A stretch of DNA of 62,633 nt from Bryobacteraceae bacterium. GTDB taxonomy: Bacteria; Acidobacteriota; Terriglobia; Bryobacterales; Bryobacteraceae. A model generated the notes under the pieces. The model saw nothing but the letters and a program-made list of their open reading frames with translations, had not been told where the DNA came from and ran no database searches. Each line of letters begins with the position of its first letter. The first letter of the stretch is position 1. Positions 50,047-57,999 of the stretch are shown piece after piece. The translations under genes were made by a program, and so were the position numbers. The stretch covers positions 1 to 62,633 of the forward strand of contig JANWXD010000022.1 of the NCBI GenBank assembly GCA_025055455.1, in the 5' to 3' direction.

Positions 50047-51051
50047 CTAGCGGATCGCCAGCGGGCGTAAGGCGAAGCCGGCGGTGGTGCCGCGCAACCG
50101 GTTGGTCACCGCGATGTAGGTGAAGCGATAAGCGCGGTCCCGAGCCAGCTCCTCCAGGTAGTGAAACTCGCCGATGTGCACGCCTTGCTCGATCAACAGG
50201 TACTCGTGCACGGGGATGACCGCCCCGGGCAGGTCGGGATCCTGGCCCACTTCCAAGCCGCTCGTGTCCGAGCCGATCATGACCGCGCCTTTCTGCTCGA
50301 CCAGCCACTTGGCGCCGGTCAGGGTCAAGCCCGCCGAGTCATGTTGCGCAATCTTGGCGTGATCCGCACCCGCTTCGCCCCAGTAGCGCAGCGTGCCGGT
50401 GCGGATCAGCACCACGTCGCCGGGTTCCACGTCCACCTTCTGCGCCGCCAGAGCGGCCTGCAATTCCTTCGGACCGATGGGGAAGTTGGCCGGCAAGGCC
50501 TCGACGCCCTTCCAGCCGGCGACGTCTATCAGAACGCCCCGGGCAATGATGGGTGGAATCGAATCGGCATCGGCGCGGAGAATGCCGAAGTCGGTTCCGT
50601 AGTCCTGCTCGCGAAACCCGTTGTACCAGTGGTTGTCCACGCCGCGGGTGATGTGCCCCAGCCCGTCGATTTGCGTGCCCACGTTGTCGTTGATGAACAG
50701 CGCGCAACTGTGAAAGCCGAGCTGTTTCGGGTTGGCGGCAAAAGCGGCCAGATCCTTGCCGCGCTTCAAGCCTTCGGGACTGCGAAAGGACATAATTTCG
50801 GTCGGGGAGTGTCCGGGCCACTTGTAGGAGCGGCGGTCAACGGGCACGCCTAAGTCGTAAACACGCCCCGTCCGAACCTCGCGCAACGCGCGCAACACGC
50901 GCGTGGGCTCGGTGATCGCGTTGAGCGCGCCGACCTGGTCGTCTTTGCCGTAGACCCAGCCGTAGCCTTTGCCTTTCTGCCAGCCTTTCGGCGTTTGGGC
51001 GCTGAGGAGCGGGGTAACGGACAACACAATTACCAGGATCCGGTGCAGCAT
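50047..51051 (-). CDS. Secreted cyclase-family protein (kynurenine-formamidase-like)
   Basis: 334 residues, zinc-dependent cyclase/amidase fold. Signal MLHRILVIVLSVTPLLSAQ, then GYGWVYGKDDQVGALNAITEP and INDNVGTQIDGLGHITRGVDNHWY, matching the cyclase-family HxGTHxDxxxH motif with Asn/Gln replacements at two positions (NVGTQIDGLGH), and later VPVHEYLLIEQGVHIGEFHYLEEL. The family includes arylformamidase and metal-dependent cyclases in antibiotic clusters. The ATG at 51051 is preferred over one at 51060 because TACAAT overlaps the latter and sits seven bases before the former. Immediately downstream of nuoN. Confidence 0.88.
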   Translation of the reverse strand: MLHRILVIVLSVTPLLSAQTPKGWQKGKGYGWVYGKDDQVGALNAITEPTRVLRALREVRTGRVYDLGVPVDRRSYKWPGHSPTEIMSFRSPEGLKRGKDLAAFAANPKQLGFHSCALFINDNVGTQIDGLGHITRGVDNHWYNGFREQDYGTDFGILRADADSIPPIIARGVLIDVAGWKGVEALPANFPIGPKELQAALAAQKVDVEPGDVVLIRTGTLRYWGEAGADHAKIAQHDSAGLTLTGAKWLVEQKGAVMIGSDTSGLEVGQDPDLPGAVIPVHEYLLIEQGVHIGEFHYLEELARDRAYRFTYIAVTNRLRGTTAGFALRPLAIR

Positions 51052-51058
51052 GCGAAGC

Positions 51059-51064
51059 ATTGTA
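51059..51064 (-). promoter_or_regulatory. -10 element TACAAT for the cyclase gene
   Basis: Reverse-strand TACAAT ends seven bases before ATG 51051, suggesting a leaderless transcript, and overlaps the first of two candidate ATG codons. Confidence 0.5.
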
Positions 51065-51075
51065 AACCGGCGCGG

Positions 51076-52542
51076 CTAGCGCACGAAGGCGGCGGCACGC
51101 TCGGCGGAGCCCAGGATGAGCGAGGGCCAAACTCCCAGCAGCAGCGTGCCAAAGGCGCAGATCCACAGGGCGACTCGGGTGGCGGACGTGGGCGCAGGCG
51201 CCGAAGCGGCTGCTTCGCCCGGCTCGCGCATGTACATCACCACCAGAATGCGCAAGTAATAATAAGCGCCCACCGCGCTGTTGAGAAGGCCCAAGACCGT
51301 CAGGCCGACCAAGTCGGCATCGAGCGCCGCTTTGAAAACGTAAAACTTCCCGAAGAAGCCCGCCGTAGGAGGCACGCCGATCAGCGAGAGCAGAAAGATG
51401 GCGAATAGCGCGGCGGCCCCGGGCTGCGTGACGGCCAGCCCGGCAAAGTCCTCCACCTCCACGTAACGCTCGCCCTTCCGCGCCAGGTGCGCCACCACAG
51501 CGAAGGCGCCAACGTTCATCAGAGCGTAGGCCGCCAGATAAAACATCGCGGCCGCGGCGCCCGCCTCGGAGTGGGCGGTCACCGCCACCAGAACGTAGCC
51601 GGCATGCGCGATGGAGCTGTACGCCAGGAGGCGCTTGATGTCGGACTGCACGAGGGCGGCGAAATTGCCCAGCGTCATGGAAATCAGCGCCGACCACCAC
51701 ACGAAGGCCGCCCAACGTTCGGCCGCGGGTTCGAACGCTGTGAGGAAGATCCGCAAGAAAACGGCGAAGGCGGCCGCCTTCGGACCGGCGGACAAAAAGC
51801 CCGCCACCGGCGAGGGAGCTCCCTGGTAGACGTCCGGCGCCCAGACTTGAAACGGCCAGACGGAAACCTTGAACGCCAGCCCGGCGAACATCATGGCGGC
51901 GGCGACGGCCACCAGCAACTCCGAAGGGGGCGGCGCCGCCACGGTGAGGGCAGCCTGGATTTCACCCAGATGGGTGGAGCCCGTCATTCCGTAGATCCAA
52001 GCCACCCCGTAAAGCAGGAAGGCGGTGGCGAAAGAGCCCAGCAGGAAGTACTTCAGGGCGGCTTCCGTCGCGCGGCGGTCCTCGCGCAGGTAGCCAGCCA
52101 GGATGTAGCTGGCGATCGAGGAGATCTCCAGCCCAATGAAGATCATGATGAGCTCGTTGGCCGCCGCCATCAGCGACTGGCCTGCAACCGAAAACAGCAG
52201 CAAGGCATGGTACTCGCCCGGTTCGGCTTGCTCGCGGCGCAGGTAGGGCAGGGACAGCAAGGCCGTGAGCCCGCCGACGCCGATCACCAGCAGGCGAAAG
52301 AACGTGGCGAAGCCGTCCACCTCCAGCATTTGTTGGAAGGCGGGCCCGCGGTGGACATGTGCCGCCACCGTGGCCACCAAGGCGGCGGCCAGCGCCCCAA
52401 GAGACAGGACGCCGAAACGGCCGTCACCCTGCCGGCGCCACAACGGCGTCAGCACCATAATGAGCGTGCCGGCCAGCACCAGCACGAGCTCGGGAAGGAT
52501 CCGCAGGATCTCCTGCGGCGAGGGGACGAAGCTATCGGGCAC
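51076..52542 (-). CDS. nuoN: NADH-quinone oxidoreductase subunit N
   Basis: Membrane antiporter-like subunit of complex I, 488 residues, about 14 membrane segments. Its region AGLAFKVSVWPFQVWAPDVYQGAPSPVAGFLSAGPKAAAF is the family stretch with the conserved lysines that move protons. Starts at a GTG with an 11-base overlap with nuoM. Last gene of the cluster in transcription order; followed by the cyclase gene with its own promoter. Confidence 0.96.
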   Translation of the reverse strand: MPDSFVPSPQEILRILPELVLVLAGTLIMVLTPLWRRQGDGRFGVLSLGALAAALVATVAAHVHRGPAFQQMLEVDGFATFFRLLVIGVGGLTALLSLPYLRREQAEPGEYHALLLFSVAGQSLMAAANELIMIFIGLEISSIASYILAGYLREDRRATEAALKYFLLGSFATAFLLYGVAWIYGMTGSTHLGEIQAALTVAAPPPSELLVAVAAAMMFAGLAFKVSVWPFQVWAPDVYQGAPSPVAGFLSAGPKAAAFAVFLRIFLTAFEPAAERWAAFVWWSALISMTLGNFAALVQSDIKRLLAYSSIAHAGYVLVAVTAHSEAGAAAAMFYLAAYALMNVGAFAVVAHLARKGERYVEVEDFAGLAVTQPGAAALFAIFLLSLIGVPPTAGFFGKFYVFKAALDADLVGLTVLGLLNSAVGAYYYLRILVVMYMREPGEAAASAPAPTSATRVALWICAFGTLLLGVWPSLILGSAERAAAFVR

Positions 52543-54073
52543 GAGCGACCTCCGCCGAGGCCGCGCCCGGCGGCCGCTGCTTTACATGGAACTCGACGTT
52601 TTGCCGGGTGTGTTCGAGGATGCGCGCGTTGGCGGCGCCAATCGGCGGAAGAAACGTTTGCGTGGCAGTGCCCATCCACACCATCAGCACGACCAGGGGG
52701 AGGATTGCGGACCACTCGCGCGGGCTCAAGTCGTGCACGTGGGCGCGTACGGGCTCCGGCGCCGCGCCGAAGAATGCCCGCTGATAAAGCCACAGCATGT
52801 AGCAGGCCGAGAGAATGATGCCGATGGCGGCGAAGACCGTCCAGCGGAAATTGACCTGAGCGGTTCCTTGCAGCACCAGGTATTCGCCCACAAAGTTGTT
52901 GAGGACGGGCAGGCCGATGCTCGCCAGCGTGGTGATCATGAAGACGACGGCGAGATTCGGCGCCGGCGTGGCGACACCGCCGTAATCGGCGATCTCCAGC
53001 GAGTGCCGCCGCTCGTAGAGGAACCCCACCAGGACGAACAACGCGCCGGTCGAGATGCCGTGGTTGAGCATCTGGTAGACTGCGCCGTCGAGGCCTAGTT
53101 GCGTGAACGAGAAAATACCGAGCACGACGAAGCCCAAGTGGCTCACCGAGGAGTAAGCCACGAGCTTCTTCATGTTGGGCTGCACCATGGCCACCAGCGC
53201 CCCGTAGATGATGCCGATGATGGCCAGCACCGCGATCCACGGCGCATGTTCCCGCGAGGCCGACGGAAACAGCGGCAGCGAGAAGCGCAGCAGTCCGTAG
53301 GTCCCCATCTTGAGCATGACCGAGGCGAGGATGACCGAGCCGGCCGTGGGCGCCTCGACGTGAGCGTCGGGAAGCCAGGTGTGCAAAGGGAACAGGGGCA
53401 CCTTAATGGCAAAAGCGAGGAAGAATCCGAGAAAGAGCAGCGTCTCTTCGAGCGGACTGAAGCGCAACCTTCCTTCCGCCACGAGCGACAGGATCGCCGG
53501 GTAGTCGAACGTGGCCGCCTGCGTGTACAGGTAAATGATCGCCGCCAGCATGAGCACGGAGCCCGCCATCGTGAACAGGAAAAACTTCACCGCCGCGTAG
53601 ATGCGCCGCTCGTGGCCCCAGACGCCGATCAGGAAGTACATGGGGATGAGCGAGACTTCCCAGAAGACGTAGAACAGGAACAGATCCAGCGCGACAAAGA
53701 CGCCGATCAGGCCCGATTCCATCAGGATCAGCAGGGCGTAGAACTCCTTGACGCGCCGGTCGATATAGCGCCACGAGACCAGGACGCCGACGGGGGTGAG
53801 CAGCGTCGAAAGGATCACCAGCCACAGGCTCAGGCCGTCGATGCCCACGTGGTAACGGATGGCAGGGGAGGCGATCCAGGGGACGTTGGTGACGAACTGG
53901 TAGGCGGGCAGGGACGTGTCGAAGCGAACCGCGAGACCGAGAGACAGCCCGAAGACCAGCAGGGAAACGGCAAGCGCGGCGGTGCGGATGGCGCGATGAT
54001 TTTCCTTGGGAATCGCCAGAATCAGCAGAAAGCCCGCCACCGGGAGCGCCAGACACAGGTTCAACAATGTCAT
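52532..54073 (-). CDS. nuoM: NADH-quinone oxidoreductase subunit M
   Basis: Antiporter-like proton-pumping subunit, 513 residues, 14 membrane helices. Characteristic stretch GFFLAFAIKVPLFPLHTWLPDAHVEAPTAGSVILASVMLKMGTYGLLRF with the conserved Lys and Pro residues. Coupled to nuoL by ATGA overlap and to nuoN by 11-base overlap. Confidence 0.97.
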   Translation of the reverse strand: MTLLNLCLALPVAGFLLILAIPKENHRAIRTAALAVSLLVFGLSLGLAVRFDTSLPAYQFVTNVPWIASPAIRYHVGIDGLSLWLVILSTLLTPVGVLVSWRYIDRRVKEFYALLILMESGLIGVFVALDLFLFYVFWEVSLIPMYFLIGVWGHERRIYAAVKFFLFTMAGSVLMLAAIIYLYTQAATFDYPAILSLVAEGRLRFSPLEETLLFLGFFLAFAIKVPLFPLHTWLPDAHVEAPTAGSVILASVMLKMGTYGLLRFSLPLFPSASREHAPWIAVLAIIGIIYGALVAMVQPNMKKLVAYSSVSHLGFVVLGIFSFTQLGLDGAVYQMLNHGISTGALFVLVGFLYERRHSLEIADYGGVATPAPNLAVVFMITTLASIGLPVLNNFVGEYLVLQGTAQVNFRWTVFAAIGIILSACYMLWLYQRAFFGAAPEPVRAHVHDLSPREWSAILPLVVLMVWMGTATQTFLPPIGAANARILEHTRQNVEFHVKQRPPGAASAEVARAR

Positions 54074-55926
54074 TGCCAGCCTCCCCAGAACCCGAACGCG
54101 ACGACCACCAGCACTGCGCCGAACAGGACCCAGGCGGCGTAGCTGCGCACGTTTCCGGACTGAATCCGGCGGAGCACGTCCCCCAGGCTCTGAGCGCGAG
54201 CGCCCAAGCCGTTCACCATGCCGTCAATAACGCTCACGTCGAGGGTGCGCCAGGCGAGTTTCTCGGAACCCTCGACGACCGGCCGCACCACCGCTGCACC
54301 GTAGATCTCGTCCACGAAGTACTTGTTGTAGACGAGCTGATACAGCCCCCCGAGCTGTGCTGCGACTCGATCTGCCAGACCTGGCCGCGCGACGTAGAAC
54401 CACCAAGCCGTGGCGATGCCGGCCAAGCCGGCGATTACCGAAACGACCACCAGCGCGACGTCATGGGCCGGTTCGGAAACGGGAAACATCGGCTCGAGCC
54501 AGGCGGGCACACCAAAGTAACCTCCGGCGAGGGAGAGCGCCGCCAACGCCATCAGCGGCACGGTCATCACGGGCGGGGACTCATGGGGGTGATGGTGCGG
54601 ATCGCCACGGTAGTCGCCGAAAAACGCAAGAAAGAGGGCGCGGAAGACGTAGAAGGCCGTGAGCGCCGCGGTGACGACGCCGATCCAGTAAAGCGCCGGG
54701 GAGTGGTGGTGAGCCGCAAGTAAGATGGCGTCCTTGCTATGGAAGCCGGAAAAGGGAGGCACGCCCGCGATCGCCACGGCGGCGCACAGCAACGTCCAAA
54801 AGGTCACTGGCGCCTGCTTTCGGAGACCGCCCATCCGCCGCAAGTCCTGCTCGCCGCCGAGCGCGTGGATCACGCTGCCGGCGCCCAAAAACAGCAGCGC
54901 CTTGAAGAAGGCGTGCGTGACCAAATGGTAGATGCCCGCCGAAAACGCTCCCACGCCCGCTCCCAGGAACATGTAGCCGAGCTGGGAGATGGTCGAGTAA
55001 GCGAACACTTTCTTGATGTCGTGCTGGGCCAGGCCGATGGTGGCGGCAAAAAAGGCGGTGAAGGCGCCCACCCAGGCCACGGCCTCCAGAGCGATGGGCG
55101 CCTGGAGGTAGATGGGGGCGCAGCGGGCGGTCATGTATACTCCCGCGGTGACCATAGTGGCCGCGTGGATCAGAGCGGAAACGGGAGTGGGGCCTTCCAT
55201 GGCGTCGGGCAGCCAGACATACAGAGGCACCTGCGCGGACTTGCCCGTGGCGCCGACCAGCAGCAGAAGCGCGACGAGGGTCAGCAGACCCGCGTCGGTT
55301 TCGAGGGGCCGTTCGCGCACGGCGGCGAAAACCGGGTCGAAGTCGAGCGTGCCGAAGTGGGCGACGATCAGGTAAATCGCCAGCGAAAAGCCGAAGTCCC
55401 CAATGCGGTTGACAATGAAGGCTTTCTTTCCGGCGTCGGCCGCGCTTTTTTTCAGGAACCAGAAGCCGATCAGTAAGTAGCTGCACAAACCCACGCCCTC
55501 CCAGCCGACGAACAGCAGCAAAAAATTTCCCGCCATCACCAGCAGCAGCATGAAGAACATGAACAGGTTCAGGTAGGCGAAGAAACGGTAGTAGCCGCTT
55601 TCGTGGGCCATGTAGCCGATCGAATAGACGTGAATCAGCAGGCCCACGCCGGTGACGACGAGCATCATGACGGCGCTCAGGCGGTCGGCGACGAGGTCGA
55701 AGCCGATGCGCAATTCCCCACTCTGGATCCAGGTGAAATACCGCTCGATGTGAGGCGTCTCGAGCGGCCCGAGCGCGGCCAGCGTGTTCAACACCCAGAG
55801 GAAGGAAAGCGCCACCGACCCGACGCCGACGAGGTTCACGAACAGCTTCGGCGCGCGGCGCCCGAAGAGCCCGTTCAGCAGGAAGCCGGCCAGGGGAAAG
55901 GCGGGGATCAGCCAGAGGTGCAACAT
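54070..55926 (-). CDS. nuoL: NADH-quinone oxidoreductase subunit L
   Basis: Largest antiporter-like subunit, 618 residues, with the core GKSAQVPLYVWLPDAMEGPTPVSALIHAATMVTAGVYMTAR and the long lateral C-terminal helix region (VEGSEKLAWRTLDVSVIDGMVNGLG) that couples proton channels along the membrane arm. Four bases upstream of the nuoK stop region; ATGA overlap with nuoM. Confidence 0.97.
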   Translation of the reverse strand: MLHLWLIPAFPLAGFLLNGLFGRRAPKLFVNLVGVGSVALSFLWVLNTLAALGPLETPHIERYFTWIQSGELRIGFDLVADRLSAVMMLVVTGVGLLIHVYSIGYMAHESGYYRFFAYLNLFMFFMLLLVMAGNFLLLFVGWEGVGLCSYLLIGFWFLKKSAADAGKKAFIVNRIGDFGFSLAIYLIVAHFGTLDFDPVFAAVRERPLETDAGLLTLVALLLLVGATGKSAQVPLYVWLPDAMEGPTPVSALIHAATMVTAGVYMTARCAPIYLQAPIALEAVAWVGAFTAFFAATIGLAQHDIKKVFAYSTISQLGYMFLGAGVGAFSAGIYHLVTHAFFKALLFLGAGSVIHALGGEQDLRRMGGLRKQAPVTFWTLLCAAVAIAGVPPFSGFHSKDAILLAAHHHSPALYWIGVVTAALTAFYVFRALFLAFFGDYRGDPHHHPHESPPVMTVPLMALAALSLAGGYFGVPAWLEPMFPVSEPAHDVALVVVSVIAGLAGIATAWWFYVARPGLADRVAAQLGGLYQLVYNKYFVDEIYGAAVVRPVVEGSEKLAWRTLDVSVIDGMVNGLGARAQSLGDVLRRIQSGNVRSYAAWVLFGAVLVVVAFGFWGGWQ

Positions 55927-55929
55927 CGC

Positions 55930-56238
55930 TCAGAACTTCAACAGGTTGACTTCGTCCACCTCGAGGGTGCGGCGCGTGCGGACGAGCGCCAGGATAATGG
56001 CCAGCCCGACCGCTGCCTCCGCGGCCGCCACGACCATGACGAAGAATGTGAAGATGTGACCGTCCGCCTGCTTGAACTGGTAAGAGAAGGTCACGAAGCT
56101 CAGGTTGACAGCGTTCAGCATCAGCTCGATGGACATGAAGACGGTGATGATGTTGCGGCGCACGAGGAAGCCGGCCACGCCGAGAGAAAACAGCACGGCG
56201 CTGAGAATCAGATACCAGGACAGCGGCACGGCGTTCAT
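55930..56238 (-). CDS. nuoK: NADH-quinone oxidoreductase subunit K
   Basis: 102 residues, three membrane helices. Conserved pieces [21 protein letters not shown] with the membrane Glu and [19 protein letters not shown] with the second Glu, both part of the proton path. Start is four bases downstream of the nuoJ stop. Confidence 0.96.
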   Translation of the reverse strand: MNAVPLSWYLILSAVLFSLGVAGFLVRRNIITVFMSIELMLNAVNLSFVTFSYQFKQADGHIFTFFVMVVAAAEAAVGLAIILALVRTRRTLEVDEVNLLKF

Positions 56239-56242
56239 GGGG

Positions 56243-56740
56243 TCACAGCTCCTTCCGGCCGAGGACCACCGCTCCCAGAATGGCCACCAGGATCAGCACC
56301 GAAGTCACCTCGAACGGCAGCAGGTACCGGGTGAACAGCAAACGGCCAACCTCCGCCGGAGCGCCACCGTCGAACCCGCCAAACCGCACCGCTTCGGAGG
56401 CCGGTAGCATGGACTGGATCACGTAGCTCAAGAGGCCCAGGAAGATGACGAGTACGGGCACGCCCAGGTAGCGGGCCACGACGGAGCGTCCCACGGGCCG
56501 CTCGGCGCCGGCGTTGAGCAGCATGATGACGAAGACGAACAGGACCATGATGGCCCCCGCGTACACGATGACCTGCACCGCCGCGATGAATTCGCCGCCC
56601 AGCAAAAGGTAGAGCACGGCCAGCGAACCCATGACGCCGATCAGCGACAGGGCGCCGGCGATCGGGTGGGTCTGGACGACGAGGTTGGCCGCGCAGGCGA
56701 CGGCGATTACGGCAAAGACGAAAAACAGGATCGCATCCAT
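56243..56740 (-). CDS. nuoJ: NADH-quinone oxidoreductase subunit J
   Basis: 165 residues, five membrane segments. Characteristic [26 protein letters not shown] motif with the pi-bulge helix, plus [18 protein letters not shown] at the end. Starts two bases after the nuoH stop, the place where nuoI would normally lie. Confidence 0.95.
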   Translation of the reverse strand: MDAILFFVFAVIAVACAANLVVQTHPIAGALSLIGVMGSLAVLYLLLGGEFIAAVQVIVYAGAIMVLFVFVIMLLNAGAERPVGRSVVARYLGVPVLVIFLGLLSYVIQSMLPASEAVRFGGFDGGAPAEVGRLLFTRYLLPFEVTSVLILVAILGAVVLGRKEL

Positions 56741-56742
56741 AC

Positions 56743-57942
56743 TCAGCTCACATCGGGAAAGAGAGCCACGACGAGACCCGTGGCCATCAGGTTAGCCATT
56801 GCCACGGGGAAAAGAAATTTCCAGGTAAAACGCATCAACTGGTCGTAGCGGAAGCGCGGTAGCGTGCCGCGAACCCAGATGAAGCAGAACAGCAGGAGTC
56901 CGGTCTTGGCGGCGAACCAGAACAGGGGGGCCAGAGCGGCCCGCACTTCGGGGAGCAGGAACAGAACGGCCAGCATCCAGAAAACCACGGCGACGATGGG
57001 CAGTGTCCGGCGGTCTCGCGGGCGGGCCGGATGGGCGCCATGGTAGAACGCGATGGCGCCCGCGAGGAAAAACACGGCGGCCGGAACGAGGTGGGCGCCC
57101 CATTCCGCCGGCCAGAGCGGATGCCAGCCCCCGAGGAAGAGGATCGTGGCAAGAGCGCATCCCGTGATCATGTTGGCGTACTCGGCCATGAAAAAGGCCG
57201 CGAACTTCATGCTGCTGTATTCGGTGTGGAAGCCGGCCACCAGCTCGTTTTCCGCCTCTGGCAGGTCGAAGGGCAGACGGTTGGTTTCGGCGAAAGCGCA
57301 GATCAAGAAGACAACAAAGCTCAGGATCTGAGGAAATGGGAGGCGGAAAATGTTCCACTTGGGGATCACGCCGAGGTAATACCCTTGCTGGGTGTCCACG
57401 ATCTCCCGGAGGCTCAACGTGTTCGACAGCAGCAGCGCAGAGGCCAGCGCGACGGCCATCGGCAGCTCGTAGCTGATCATCTGCGCGGAGCTGCGCAAAC
57501 CGCCGAGCAAGCTGTACTTGCTATTGGAGGCCCAACCGGCCAAGGCCACGCCGTAGACGCTCACCGAAGAGATGGCCAGCAGGAACAACAGGCCGATGTT
57601 GAGGTCGGTGAGCTGCACCGGGGTCCGCACGCCGAAGATTTCGATTTCGGGGCCGAACGGCACGACCGCAAAGGACATGAGCGCCAAGGTAACGGCAAGG
57701 AACGGGGCCAGGATGTAGAGGAACCTGTTGACATGCGGCGGGATCAAGTCTTCCTTAGTGAGGAGCTTGATGACGTCGGCCAGAGGCTGGAGCAGGCCGT
57801 GCGGGCCGACGCGGGAGGGTCCCATGCGCAACTGAATGTGTGCGATGACCTTCCGCTCCACCCACTGGAGATACGCGAGGGTGGTCATGAGAACGGCCGC
57901 GAGAATGACGGCCTTGACGACGCTCAATGTTATGAAATCCAT
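56743..57942 (-). CDS. nuoH: NADH-quinone oxidoreductase subunit H
   Basis: 399 residues, eight membrane helices; forms the quinone chamber and links to the hydrophilic arm. Key stretches: VERKVIAHIQLRMGPSRVGPHGLLQPLADVIKLLTKED and NRLPFDLPEAENELVAGFHTEYSSMKFAAFFMAEYANM, containing the acidic loop. Somewhat longer than the common 330-350 residues. 57 bases after the nuoG stop; the gap holds nothing recognisable. Confidence 0.97.
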   Translation of the reverse strand: MDFITLSVVKAVILAAVLMTTLAYLQWVERKVIAHIQLRMGPSRVGPHGLLQPLADVIKLLTKEDLIPPHVNRFLYILAPFLAVTLALMSFAVVPFGPEIEIFGVRTPVQLTDLNIGLLFLLAISSVSVYGVALAGWASNSKYSLLGGLRSSAQMISYELPMAVALASALLLSNTLSLREIVDTQQGYYLGVIPKWNIFRLPFPQILSFVVFLICAFAETNRLPFDLPEAENELVAGFHTEYSSMKFAAFFMAEYANMITGCALATILFLGGWHPLWPAEWGAHLVPAAVFFLAGAIAFYHGAHPARPRDRRTLPIVAVVFWMLAVLFLLPEVRAALAPLFWFAAKTGLLLFCFIWVRGTLPRFRYDQLMRFTWKFLFPVAMANLMATGLVVALFPDVS

Positions 57943-57999
57943 CCTCGTGTTGCAAAGCGCGCCGTGCCGGACCGCGATGTGTCCGGGCGGGCTCCCCCT

